Shown here one piece after another: positions 30,895 to 38,550 of a DNA stretch of 41,498 nt. How positions within the stretch are numbered: the first letter of the stretch is position 1; each line of letters starts with the position of its first letter. The notes under the pieces were generated by a model. That model ran no database searches, had not been told where the DNA came from, and saw only the letters and a list, made by a program, of their open reading frames with translations. Both the position numbers and the translations under genes were made by a program. Origin of the DNA: Actinomadura sp. 6K520 (GTDB lineage: Bacteria; Actinomycetota; Actinomycetes; Streptosporangiales; Streptosporangiaceae); assembly GCF_004349245.1 (NCBI RefSeq), contig NZ_SMLC01000057.1:1-41498 (forward strand), given 5' to 3'.

Positions 30895-31995
30895 GTGACC
30901 TCCCGGAAAGGTTTCGACGCCGTCCCGCCCGCACTGCGCAACACCGCGGCCGTGGCCGCGTGCATCCTGGTCATCGTCGCGGCCGTCGGCGTGCTCATCT
31001 ACCTCGCCCTGAAGATCGCGTCCCTGGTGATGGCGGTGATCTCGGCGCTGCTGCTCACCGCGCTGGTGGCGCCGGTCGCCCGGCGGGTGCGGCGGCTGCG
31101 GGCGCCCGCCTGGGTCGCCGCGCTCACCGGGCTGCTCACGGTGCTCGTCGCCGTCGGCGGTTCGATCGCGCTGGTCACCAACCAGGTCGCCGCCCAGTGG
31201 GAGCAGATGCGCCGCAGCCTCACCCAGGGGGTCCAGCGGGCCCAGGCCCGGATCGTGAGCGAGCTGCCGATCAACGAGCGGCAGCTCGACGAGGTGATCG
31301 ACGGCCTGCTCAACGCCCTGCGGCGGGGGTCGCCCGACCCGGTGGCCAGCGCGAGCATGGCGACGCGCGTGGGCGCCGCGGTCCTGATCGCCCTGTTCCT
31401 GCTGTTCTTCATGCTCAAGGACGGGCGGAGCATGTGGGAATGGGTCCTGCGGCTCGTGCCCGAGCAGCGCCGCGAGAAGGTCGATGTCGCGGGCTTGGCG
31501 GGATGGCGGGCGCTCGGGCAGTACGTGCGCGGGATCGTCCTGGTCGCGCTCGTGGACGCCGTCGGCATCGGGCTGGCGCTCGTGCTGATCGGGGTTCCGT
31601 TCGCGCTGCCGCTGGCGCTGCTGACGTTCGTCGCCGCGTTCGTCCCGATCATCGGGGCGGTCCTCGCGGGATCCGCGGCCGTCCTCATCGCGTTCGTCGG
31701 CGGCGGGCTGACGGACGCGCTGCTCGTGCTGGCCGCCGTCCTCGCCGTCCAGCAGGCCGAGAGCAACCTGCTGCAGCCCCTGATCATGGGCCGGACGCTG
31801 CACCTGCACCCGGTGGTGGTCGTCGTCGCCGTCGCCGCCGGAACGCTGGCCGCGGGCATCGCGGGAGCCGTCGTCGCGGTTCCGCTGGTCGCGGTCGTCT
31901 ACCGCATCGCACGCGTGCTCGCCGAGGACGACACCGCCCCGGAGACCGGGCCAGGCTCCACCCGCAATCCCGCGCCGGACACGGCCGGCCCCTAG
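30895..31995 (+). CDS. AI-2E family (PerM/TqsA-type) membrane protein
   Basis: A 366-aa polytopic membrane protein of the AI-2E transporter family, whose members export signals or act as exporters/antiporters; few are characterised. Hydrophobic spans: AAVAACILVIVAAVGVLIYLAL, LVMAVISALLLTALVA, AALTGLLTVLVAVGGSIAL, AAVLIALFLLFFML, then a loop GYVRGI-like (LGQYVRGIVLVALVDAVGIG), LVLIGVPFALPLALLTFVAAFVPIIGAVLAGSAAVL and QQAESNLLQPLIMGRTLHLHPVVVVVAV. The FVPIIGA and E-N-LLQPLIMGR motifs are diagnostic. GTG start at 30895, 38 bp after the acetolactate synthase stop, with only a weak binding site; an unclear start within the first 10 residues is possible. C-terminus Pro-rich, disordered. Confidence 0.88.
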   Translation: MTSRKGFDAVPPALRNTAAVAACILVIVAAVGVLIYLALKIASLVMAVISALLLTALVAPVARRVRRLRAPAWVAALTGLLTVLVAVGGSIALVTNQVAAQWEQMRRSLTQGVQRAQARIVSELPINERQLDEVIDGLLNALRRGSPDPVASASMATRVGAAVLIALFLLFFMLKDGRSMWEWVLRLVPEQRREKVDVAGLAGWRALGQYVRGIVLVALVDAVGIGLALVLIGVPFALPLALLTFVAAFVPIIGAVLAGSAAVLIAFVGGGLTDALLVLAAVLAVQQAESNLLQPLIMGRTLHLHPVVVVVAVAAGTLAAGIAGAVVAVPLVAVVYRIARVLAEDDTAPETGPGSTRNPAPDTAGP

Positions 31996-32008
31996 CCGCG
32001 CCGCCGGC

Positions 32009-32803
32009 TCAGGCGCGGCAGATGATCTCGCCGTGGGTCACCGAGAACCAGCCGTCGGCGGAGGCCGCCCATGCCTTCCAGCCGTCGTGGACCCGCTGGA
32101 GTTCGTCGCGGGTGGCGTGGCCGCCCGCCACGGCGTGCTCGGCCACCGACGACCTGATCATGCGGCCGCCCCAGGACTCGCTCCACCATTCGCGGTCGGC
32201 GGGCGTGGCGTAGCACCAGGTCGAGGAGGAGGCGGTGACGTCGGCGAATCCCGCGGCGCGGGCCCAGGAGACCAGGCGGCGGCCGGCGTCGGGTTCGCCG
32301 CCGTTGCCGCGGGCGACCGCGTAGTAGATCGGCAGCCAGGCGTCCATGCCGGGCGGCTCCGGATACCAGACCATGGCGCCGAAGTCGGCGTCGCGGGCGG
32401 CGACGAGGCCGCCGGGGCGGGTGACCCGGCGCATCTCGCGGAGGGCGCCGACCGGGTCCGCGACGTGCTGCAGGACCTGGTGGGCGTGGACGATGTCGAA
32501 CGTTCCGTCGGCGTAGTCCAGGGCGTGGACGTCGGCGACGGCGAACTCGACGTTGGCCGCCCCGGCGGTGTTCGCGCGGGCCTCGTCCAGGACGGTCTCC
32601 GCGGAGTCGGCGGCGACGACCCTGCCCGGGGCCACGCGTTCGGCGAGACCGGCGGTGATCGTGCCTGGACCGCAGCCCACGTCCAGGACCGAGAGCCCCG
32701 GGCGCAGGTGCCCGGTCAGGTAGGCGGCGGAGTTGTCGACCGTGCGCCACCGGTGGGCGCTCAGCACGCTCGCGTGGTGGCCATGTGTATAGGCCGGGGC
32801 CAT
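32009..32803 (-). CDS. SAM-dependent class I methyltransferase
   Basis: A 264-aa methyltransferase with the UbiE/Methyltransf_11 core: motif I LSVLDVGCGPGTITAGLAE (about 50-68), motif II VVAADSAETVLDEAR, and FDIVHAHQVLQHVADPVGALREMRRVTRPGG for motifs III/IV. The C-terminal part (AARDADFGAMVWYPEPPGM, ADREWWSESWGGRMIRS) resembles actinomycete small-molecule methyltransferases, but the substrate is unknown. ATG at 32803 follows GAGAGGTGAT; an upstream in-frame ATG at 32842 would place a dyad inside the gene. It converges on the AI-2E gene with a 13-bp gap. The promoter region contains an 18-bp dyad, suggesting dedicated regulation. Confidence 0.86.
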   Translation of the reverse strand: MAPAYTHGHHASVLSAHRWRTVDNSAAYLTGHLRPGLSVLDVGCGPGTITAGLAERVAPGRVVAADSAETVLDEARANTAGAANVEFAVADVHALDYADGTFDIVHAHQVLQHVADPVGALREMRRVTRPGGLVAARDADFGAMVWYPEPPGMDAWLPIYYAVARGNGGEPDAGRRLVSWARAAGFADVTASSSTWCYATPADREWWSESWGGRMIRSSVAEHAVAGGHATRDELQRVHDGWKAWAASADGWFSVTHGEIICRA

Positions 32804-32846
32804 CGGAATCACCTCTCTCCTGTGTCCGTACCCTAGGACCATTTCT

Positions 32847-32864
32847 CAGATTCTGGGAAATCTG
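32847..32864. promoter_or_regulatory. Dyad in the methyltransferase promoter
   Basis: CAGATT-CTGGGA-AATCTG, perfect 6-bp arms in a very AT-rich stretch 44 bp before the start codon. On the minus strand TTGATA (32870-32865) abuts it as a plausible -35 element, so the dyad occupies the promoter spacer. Confidence 0.45.
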
Positions 32865-32897
32865 TATCAATATATGAGACGACCGGGCAAGAGAAAA

Positions 32898-32920
32898 GGG
32901 ACCGAGGGCTGCTCGGTCCC
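32898..32920 (-). terminator. Intrinsic terminator with T-tract
   Basis: GGGACCGAG (32898-32906) pairs with CTCGGTCCC (32912-32920), 9 bp with a 5-base loop; on the minus strand the stem is followed by CTTTTCTCTT. It lies 16 bp past the 70-aa gene. It is the best textbook rho-independent terminator in the window. Confidence 0.85.
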
Positions 32921-32936
32921 CTTCCTTCGTCGTCGG

Positions 32937-33149
32937 TCAGGCCGCCACGGCGACGCGGGCGGGCTCGGGCCGGGTGGACGGGGTCGGCCGCATGGGCAGT
33001 GCCTCGACCGGGGCCAGCGCGGGCGAGGTCTCGGCGTAGGCGTTCAGCGTCGCGTGGGAGAGGTCGGTGAGCCACGGTTCCACGACGGTCCGCTCGGCGG
33101 GCCCGTCGAGCCGCGGGTGGGAAAGATGGAACGTGTCGGTCGCTGCCAC
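32937..33149 (-). CDS. Unrecognised 70-aa protein with its own terminator
   Basis: No family recognised. GTG at 33149 is preceded by GAAGGGG at 8 bases and the stop is followed directly by a U-tract terminator, both supporting a real gene. The first 45 residues are amphipathic (ATDTFHLSHPRLDGPAERT, VVEPWLTDLSHATLNAYAET) and the last 25 are Pro/Arg/Ala-rich (PVEALPMRPTPSTRPEPAR, VAVAA). There is no signal peptide, Cys cluster or membrane segment. The leader-plus-low-complexity-tail layout is compatible with a RiPP-like precursor, and a methyltransferase lies 130 bp downstream on the same strand, but no dehydratase, cyclase, ATP-grasp or P450 gene is adjacent, so that is weak. The upstream open frame to 33305 is probably not translated. 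Confidence 0.55.
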   Translation of the reverse strand: MAATDTFHLSHPRLDGPAERTVVEPWLTDLSHATLNAYAETSPALAPVEALPMRPTPSTRPEPARVAVAA

Positions 33150-33469
33150 TGCCAACACCCCTTCAAAGCCCGGTGGTTCCGCGCCGGTGCGATACCACCG
33201 AAGGTCACATACCCCTAGGTACGTCATTACAAGCCACTCGGTTCGACTCCTGTTCCCGGGTGTCGCCCGAATCACAAGGTCAACGGTACGGAGCACCTCT
33301 GACATTCTCGAACCTTTATTCGACCGCTCGGAGGTGCCGACCGGCGTCCGCGAGCACGCCGCCCACGCGGCGGCCGTGCCGAGGGCCGGACGCGGCCGTC
33401 CCGCTCGCCCCGCCCCGAGGGCCCTGGGAGGTCGTCGCCGTCCTCCCCGCCGGGGATGCGAAGCCGTAA
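33150..33469. other. 320-bp intergenic region, AT-richer in its left half
   Basis: Lies between the divergent 70-aa gene (-) and the small membrane protein (+). The left half (33200-33320) is AT-richer, with TTGTAATGACGTACC and GGGGTATGTGACC on the minus strand as possible promoter elements for the 70-aa gene. The right half is GC-rich without clear features. I see no gene here. Confidence 0.4.
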
Positions 33470-33955
33470 ATGCTGCCAGAATTCACCACATGGGAGCGGG
33501 CCGGGCATCCGGCCCGCACTCCGGCGGCGGACGGGGTAGACCGCGCAGGGAAGGCCGGCCCGGGGACGGCCACGCGGGGGAAGGACGAGGCACTGGCACC
33601 GGAAGCGCTGAACGGCCTGCCCGTGACGGTGTCGGCCCTGTGGCTGCTGTGCGCCGCCGGATGGGCCGCCGTCCTCGTGGGCCTGCGCCGGAACGTGCAC
33701 GGACCGGCCCGCGGCCCGGTGCTCTTCGCGCACACCGCGGCGCCCGCGGCCGTCGTCCTGCTGTTCTCGCTGATCGGCTTCGGGTCCCTGTACGCGACGA
33801 TCGCGCTGGCCGCCGAGTGGTGGGCGCTGCTGCTCGTGACCGGTTTCCGTCCCGAGAGACTTCTGTCCACCGGGGGCCTCGGCCGCCTCGCCGCCTGGGC
33901 CACCGTCGCCGGCGCCGCGACGCTCGCCACCACGCGGTTCGTCTTCCATATCTGA
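33470..33955 (+). CDS. Small hypothetical membrane protein
   Basis: Up to 161 aa. The C-terminal two thirds carry three or four hydrophobic spans (VTVSALWLLCAAGWAAVLVGL, VLFAHTAAPAAVVLLFSLIGFGSLYATIALA, WWALLLVTGF, LAAWATVAGAATLATTRF), while the first 50 residues are a Gly/Ala/Arg-rich low-complexity stretch that may be untranslated. The start is therefore uncertain: ATG 33470 has no good binding site; internal GTGs near 33622-33628 just before the first span are alternatives. No family recognised. The DUF4328 gene follows 97 bp downstream on the same strand. Confidence 0.5.
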   Translation: MLPEFTTWERAGHPARTPAADGVDRAGKAGPGTATRGKDEALAPEALNGLPVTVSALWLLCAAGWAAVLVGLRRNVHGPARGPVLFAHTAAPAAVVLLFSLIGFGSLYATIALAAEWWALLLVTGFRPERLLSTGGLGRLAAWATVAGAATLATTRFVFHI

Positions 33956-34052
33956 AGAAACCGCCGGTGAACGCGAACCCATGTTGGGCCGTGCAAGTCA
34001 AAGGTACGTAGTATCCGGTACAGCGAACCGCAAAACCCGGCGGAGGTGAACC

Positions 34053-34751
34053 ATGCCGTGTGCGCTGTGCGGCGACATCATCCCGACCGAGGTCGTCCGG
34101 TGCCCCGCGTGCGGCGCGTGGGCACGGCGCCGCGACTTCCGTGCCGTCGGCGTCGCCGTCTTCATGCTCCTCGGCTTCAACGCGTTCGTCGCCCTCGGCT
34201 CCGGCCTCAGCCTGCTCCGGTTCTCCGAACCGCTCCGCACCGCCACGCGCGGCACCTATGAGGCGGCGGCCACCGAGAAGGCCCTCGCCCCCTACACCGA
34301 ACTGTTCACGATCAGCGCCATCATGGCCGGCGTCACCGGCATCCTGTACCTCACCTGGCTGTGGCGCGCCTACGGGCAGTCGCCCGGCCCGCACCAGTAC
34401 CACCGGGCCTGGGTGCTGCTCGGCTGGTTCACCCCGGTCGTCAACCTGTGGCTTCCCGCCCGGACGGTCTACGAGGTGTGGGTGAACAGCGGCCGGTACC
34501 GGACGGCCCAGCGCCAGGCCGTCGGCGCGGTCGTCACCGCCTGGTGGGTCTGCCTTCTCCTCGGCGTGCTGCTCGCGTACGCCTTCGCGCACGGCAGCGT
34601 GGACACCCTCGCCGACGCCCGCTTCGACGTCCACGTCGGTGTCGCGGCCGCGGCCTGCCAGTCCCTCGCCGCCTCCCTCTGCATGGCGGCCGTCTTCCAG
34701 ATCACCAGGCTCCAGACCGCCCCGGGGGAGCTAGCGCGGGGCAGGGCCTGA
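34053..34751 (+). CDS. DUF4328 membrane protein with zinc-ribbon-like N-terminus
   Basis: A 232-aa membrane protein. MPCALCGDIIPTEVVRCPACGAW holds two CxxC pairs, a likely zinc ribbon facing the cytosol. Membrane spans follow at about 32-52, 85-105, 122-145, 160-185 and 205-220. FTISAIMAGVTGILYLTWLWRAYGQ, GWFTPVVNLWLPARTVYEVW are the DUF4328 core (the PVVNLWxP motif). Such proteins are common and uncharacterised in actinomycetes. ATG at 34053 preceded by GGAGGTGA at the right spacing. Its last 21 bases overlap the 3' end of the convergent dnaE2. Confidence 0.85.
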   Translation: MPCALCGDIIPTEVVRCPACGAWARRRDFRAVGVAVFMLLGFNAFVALGSGLSLLRFSEPLRTATRGTYEAAATEKALAPYTELFTISAIMAGVTGILYLTWLWRAYGQSPGPHQYHRAWVLLGWFTPVVNLWLPARTVYEVWVNSGRYRTAQRQAVGAVVTAWWVCLLLGVLLAYAFAHGSVDTLADARFDVHVGVAAAACQSLAASLCMAAVFQITRLQTAPGELARGRA

Positions 34752-37700
34752 GCTGCCCTGGCTGGTGTGCCAGAGGGCTCCTCTCGGGGGACGCCCGGCG
34801 ACCGGCCCGGCGTGGCCGATGTCCGAGTAGGGCGACATCGCGAAGCCCGTCGGCTGCACGATGCGGTGGCCGACCGGACGGCCCGGCGGCGCCGGGGCCG
34901 CCAGCGCGGCGCGGACGGCCTCCCGCCCTCCCCGGCGCCACTCCTCGTACAGAACGTTCAGGTCCCAGCAGGCGTGTGCGGTGATCGAGACGGCCCGCGC
35001 CCCGGCGCGGCGGAGGCGGCCCCGGACGACGAGCAGCCACGAGCCGAAGACGGTGGCGGCGCACCTGTCCTGCACCGACTCGAAGAACGCGAGGTCGACG
35101 GGGCCGGTCGCGTCGTCCAGCGTGGCGAAGATGACGCGCTGCCCCGACCGGACCGCCGGGGTCTGCGTGGCGACCTTGACGCCGGCGACCAGGACCTCGG
35201 ATCCGTCGGGGCGTCCCGGCAGGTCACCGGCGCGGACCGCGCCCAGGTCGGCGAGCAGCCCGTCGTAGAAGGTCATGACGTGCCGGCTGACGTCCATGCC
35301 GAGGATGTCGAGTTCCGCCTCGACGACCTCGGCGGGCGTCATCGGCGGTAGTTCGCCCGCCGGGACGTCGGCGGCGAGTTCGAGTTCGAGGGGGCTCTCC
35401 CCGTCCCCGCCGCCGATGGGGAGCTGGCCTTCGACGACGGGTGCGCGGCCGGTGGCGCGGTCCAGGGCGCCCACGCGGCAGAGCAGGTCGCGGCGGGCCA
35501 CCTCCTCCGGCGCGTAGACGCCGTCGAACGCGCCGGCCAGGGCGAGGCGCTCGGCGGTCGGGCGGGAGACCTTGGCGCGGCGCCAGAAGTCGGTCAGCGA
35601 CGTGTAGGGGCGCCCGGCGACGATCGCGGCCACCTCCGCGTCCCTGATGCCCCGGACCTCGCTCAGCGCGACGCGGATCCCGGCCCGGCCGCTCCCCGCG
35701 ACGGGCTCGACGTGCCAGCCGGCCCCGGACCGGTTGACGTCCAGCGGCAGGATCGGGACCCCGAAATGCCGCGCGTCGTCCAGGATGACTCGCTTGGGAT
35801 ACATGCCGGGGTCGTGGGTCAGGACACCGGCGTAGAACGCGGCCGTGTGGTGCCGTTTCAGCCAGGCGGACTGGTAGGTCGGCAGCGCGAACGACGCGGC
35901 GTGGGCCTTGCAGAACCCGAACGCGCCGAACGCGGTCAGCGTCCGCCAGACCCGTTCGACGACCGGCTCGTCGTAGCCCTCGGCCAGGGCCCGTTCGCGG
36001 AACCAGGCGCCGACCACCGCCTGGCCCCGTTCGTCGTTCAGGCTCCGCCGCGCCGCCTCCGCCGTCGAGAGGCCGCAGCCGGTCATCACGTCGATGACGC
36101 GCAGCACCTGCTCGTGGAAGACGACCACGCCGAGGCTCTCCCGCAGCACCGGCTCCAGGTCGGGGTGCGGGTACTCGGGCTCCCTGGTCCCGGCGCGCGA
36201 CTCCAGGAACGGCGTCACCATGTCGGAGTTGACCGGGCCGGGCCGGAACAGCGAGATGTCGATGACCAGGTCGTCCAGGTCGCGCGGCTGGAGCCTGCCG
36301 ATCAGGTCCCGCTGGCCGGGCGACTCGATCTGGAAGCAGCCGAGCGTGCGGGACGTGCGGATCAGCCGGTAGGTCGCGGGATCGTCGCGCGGGACGTCCT
36401 CCAGCACGATCCGCTCCCCGGTCGTACGTGCTACTTCCGCCACCGCGTGCGCCATCGCCGACTGCATCCGCACGCCGATGACGTCGAGCTTGAGCAGGCC
36501 CATCGCCTCGACGTCGTCCTTGTCGAACTGGCTCATGGGGAACCCGACGGCGGCCCGCTCGACCGGTGTCCGGTCGAGCAGCGACGGGTTCGACAGCAGG
36601 ACGCCGCACGGGTGCATGGCGATGTGGCGGGGCAGGCCGTCCAGGCGCTCGGCGATCCGGAACAGGACCTCCAGGCGCCCCGCCGCCAGGTTGCTCTGCC
36701 GCAGCTCGGGCAGGTCGTGCAGCGCCGTCCGGATCTGGCTCGCCCGGATCTGCGGGAACGCCTTCGCGATCGCGTCGATCTCCAGGGGCGGCAGGCCGAC
36801 GGCGTTGCCGACGTCGCGGATGGCGCTGCGCGCCCGGTAGGTCTCCATCATCGACACGCAGGCCGTGCTCTCCCCGCCGAACCGGTCGAACAGCGCCTCG
36901 TACGCCTCCAGGCGGCGGGCCGACTCCACGTCGAGGTCGATGTCGGGCAGCCCCTCGCGGCTGTCGGCGAGGAACCGCTCCATGAGCAGGTCGTGCCGCA
37001 GCGGGTCGAGGTCGCCGATGCCGAGCAGGTGATTGACGAGGCTCCCGGCGCCCGAGCCGCGGATGGCGCACCGGATGCCGCGCGACCTGATCAGCGCGGC
37101 GGCGTCGGCGACCGTGATGAAGTAGGGGGCCAGCCCCTTGCGGGCGATCACGCCGAGCTCGTCCTCCAGCCGGGCGGCGGCCCGCCACGACGTGCCGAGC
37201 CCGCGGCGGGTCAGCCCGGCCGCGCAGCGCGCGACGAGCCGCGCGTACGCGTCGCCCGCGACGGCCGGCAGGTGGACGTCGTTCATGCCGAGGTCGCCGC
37301 CCGGGTCGAGGACGCAGCGTTCCGACAGCCGCCGGGTGGCGGCGAGCAGCGCGTCCGCCTCGTCCGGGCCGCAGCTCAGTTCCGCGGTCCGGCGCATCTC
37401 GGGGACCGACTTCAGGTAGGCGTGACCGGTCCGGTCGTCCAGGTTCCGCCGGTCCAGGGGGGCGAGGCGGCGCGCCGCGTCCAGCACCTGCGCGACCGGG
37501 TGGTCGGCCGGCTCCAGGTACCGGACGGCGTTGCCCAGCACGGCGGGTACCCCGGTCTCGCGGGCGAGCGCGAGCATCCGGGCGGCGCGGGGCCCGTCCC
37601 CCCGGTCGTGGTGGTCGACGATCTCGAGCACGGTCTCGGCGGTCGCGCGCCACGCGGCCAGCAGCCGCGCCGCCACGTCGGGCCGCCGCGCGGCGACGGC

Positions 37701-38156
37701 CCTGCCCACGTCTGACCAGGGCCCGAGCAGGACGACGAGGCCCTCGGCGTGCGCGCCCACCATCTCCCGCGTCACGACGGGCTTCCCGCGTTCGCCCGCC
37801 GCGTGCGCCGCCGTCACCAGCCGGCAGAGCGACCGCCAGCCCGCCCGGCCCTCGGCGAGCACGACGATCCGCTCCGCAGCCGCGGGCGCGGTGCGCGGGG
37901 CCGCGGGCGCGGTGCGCGGGGCCGCCGGCCCGGCCGCGCGGTCCGCGGGCCGGGGCGCGACCCTGAGGTCGGCGCCGACGACGGCACCGATCCCGGCGTC
38001 GCCGCATGCCCGGACGTGCCGGACCGCGCCGTACAGGCCGTCGCGGTCGGTCAGCGCGAGGGTCTCCATGCCGAGGTCGGCCGCGCGTCGCACCAGGGCG
38101 GCGGGCGGCGCCACCCCGTACCGCAGCGAATAGCCCGAAGCGACATGAATGTGCAC
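34731..38156 (-). CDS. dnaE2: Error-prone DNA polymerase DnaE2 (ImuC)
   Basis: A roughly 1141-aa C-family polymerase for translesion synthesis, part of the damage-inducible mutasome with ImuB and ImuA'. PHP domain at the N-terminus (VHIHVASGYSLRYG, TDRDGLYG), RCAIRGSGAGSLVNHLLGI (about 362-380), catalytic PDIDLD at 404-409, then the thumb/fingers (HPCGVLLS, DFDKDDVEAMG-like SQFDKDDVEAMGLLKLDVIG, FQIESPGQ), tandem helix-hairpin-helix and an OB fold (EVLVAGVKVATQTP). No epsilon-binding or proofreading part. GTG start at 38156, one base after the DUF6504 stop. A perfect 21-bp tandem duplication at 37880-37921 adds APRTAPA twice in a PHP-domain loop. SOS box lies upstream of the two-gene unit. 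No imuA'/imuB in the window. Confidence 0.92.
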   Translation of the reverse strand: MHIHVASGYSLRYGVAPPAALVRRAADLGMETLALTDRDGLYGAVRHVRACGDAGIGAVVGADLRVAPRPADRAAGPAAPRTAPAAPRTAPAAAERIVVLAEGRAGWRSLCRLVTAAHAAGERGKPVVTREMVGAHAEGLVVLLGPWSDVGRAVAARRPDVAARLLAAWRATAETVLEIVDHHDRGDGPRAARMLALARETGVPAVLGNAVRYLEPADHPVAQVLDAARRLAPLDRRNLDDRTGHAYLKSVPEMRRTAELSCGPDEADALLAATRRLSERCVLDPGGDLGMNDVHLPAVAGDAYARLVARCAAGLTRRGLGTSWRAAARLEDELGVIARKGLAPYFITVADAAALIRSRGIRCAIRGSGAGSLVNHLLGIGDLDPLRHDLLMERFLADSREGLPDIDLDVESARRLEAYEALFDRFGGESTACVSMMETYRARSAIRDVGNAVGLPPLEIDAIAKAFPQIRASQIRTALHDLPELRQSNLAAGRLEVLFRIAERLDGLPRHIAMHPCGVLLSNPSLLDRTPVERAAVGFPMSQFDKDDVEAMGLLKLDVIGVRMQSAMAHAVAEVARTTGERIVLEDVPRDDPATYRLIRTSRTLGCFQIESPGQRDLIGRLQPRDLDDLVIDISLFRPGPVNSDMVTPFLESRAGTREPEYPHPDLEPVLRESLGVVVFHEQVLRVIDVMTGCGLSTAEAARRSLNDERGQAVVGAWFRERALAEGYDEPVVERVWRTLTAFGAFGFCKAHAASFALPTYQSAWLKRHHTAAFYAGVLTHDPGMYPKRVILDDARHFGVPILPLDVNRSGAGWHVEPVAGSGRAGIRVALSEVRGIRDAEVAAIVAGRPYTSLTDFWRRAKVSRPTAERLALAGAFDGVYAPEEVARRDLLCRVGALDRATGRAPVVEGQLPIGGGDGESPLELELAADVPAGELPPMTPAEVVEAELDILGMDVSRHVMTFYDGLLADLGAVRAGDLPGRPDGSEVLVAGVKVATQTPAVRSGQRVIFATLDDATGPVDLAFFESVQDRCAATVFGSWLLVVRGRLRRAGARAVSITAHACWDLNVLYEEWRRGGREAVRAALAAPAPPGRPVGHRIVQPTGFAMSPYSDIGHAGPVAGRPPRGALWHTSQGSSGPAPR
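37880..37921. repeat. 21-bp perfect tandem duplication inside dnaE2
   Basis: CCGCGGGCGCGGTGCGCGGG plus a following G is present twice in succession (37880-37900 and 37901-37921). In dnaE2 it encodes two seven-residue repeats (APRTAPA) around residues 79-92, a loop of the PHP domain, and keeps the frame. Confidence 0.8.
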
Positions 38157-38157
38157 G

Positions 38158-38433
38158 TCAGTCCCATACCCGGGATAGCAGCCAGCTGTCGGCGGCCACG
38201 TCATAACGCAGCTCGTAGACGCCGATCTCCCTGTCCGGGGTCGCCTCGACCCGCCAGAACTCCCGCTCGCCGGTGGCCTCGCCGGCGGGGTGCTGCTCCC
38301 GCCACCAGTCGCGGGTCGTGACCCAGTGCTCCAGCACCCGCCGGACGGTGTAGAGCCGGCCACGCCAGACGAACCGGACGGGACGTCCGTCGCTCACCCA
38401 GACGTCCACCGGGTCGCCGAAAACGCGAGTCAT
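38158..38433 (-). CDS. DUF6504 family protein, first gene of the dnaE2 unit
   Basis: A 91-aa small basic/aromatic-rich protein: MTRVFGDPVDVWVSDGRPVRF, VWRGRLYTVRRVLEHWVT, RDWWREQ, FWRVEATPDREIGVYELRY. This is the DUF6504 pattern, usually found beside dnaE2 or imuB in actinomycetes. Many Trp, Tyr and Arg residues on short beta strands suggest a nucleic-acid or protein contact. ATG at 38433 preceded by GGGGGAGG. One base separates its stop from dnaE2, so translation is coupled, and the SOS box and promoter sit 50-100 bp upstream. A mutasome accessory function is inferred from this layout. Confidence 0.82.
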   Translation of the reverse strand: MTRVFGDPVDVWVSDGRPVRFVWRGRLYTVRRVLEHWVTTRDWWREQHPAGEATGEREFWRVEATPDREIGVYELRYDVAADSWLLSRVWD

Positions 38434-38480
38434 CTGCCTCCCCCTCGTGCGCACCGCACGGGGGAAGTGCATGCGGGTGT

Positions 38481-38496
38481 TCGAACGAATGTTCGG
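38481..38496. promoter_or_regulatory. SOS (LexA) box upstream of DUF6504-dnaE2
   Basis: TCGAACGAATGTTCGG matches the actinobacterial LexA consensus TCGAACNNNNGTTCGA with only the last base changed. It lies 48 bp before the DUF6504 start and just downstream of the -10 element, where LexA would block transcription. Confidence 0.85.
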
Positions 38497-38501
38497 ACCC
38501 G

Positions 38502-38531
38502 AGTCTAGAGACATCGCCTGCCGGAGGGCAA
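38502..38531 (-). promoter_or_regulatory. Likely promoter of the DUF6504-dnaE2 unit
   Basis: On the minus strand TTGCCC (38531-38526) and TAGACT (38507-38502) are separated by 18 bases, a reasonable housekeeping-type pair; the SOS box begins 5 bases after the -10. Confidence 0.5.
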
Positions 38532-38550
38532 GGCGGAAACCTGCCGGGCG

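Noticed and set aside
27623..30934. 1103-codon reverse frame opposite the LLM and acetolactate synthase genes
   Set aside because: Spans two genes and a terminator, repetitive Val/Asp/Arg composition, no recognised domain; an artefact of GC-rich third positions.
33150..33305. Upstream extension of the 70-aa gene
   Set aside because: Includes the AT-rich promoter-like stretch and a poor start; the GTG at 33149 has a proper ribosome binding site.
35712..37715. 667-codon forward frame opposite dnaE2
   Set aside because: Same antisense bias; DnaE2 motifs are unambiguous on the other strand.
38157..38363. Longer N-terminus for DnaE2
   Set aside because: It would overlap the whole second half of the DUF6504 gene in another frame; the PHP motif VHIHVASGYS starts at the GTG at 38156.
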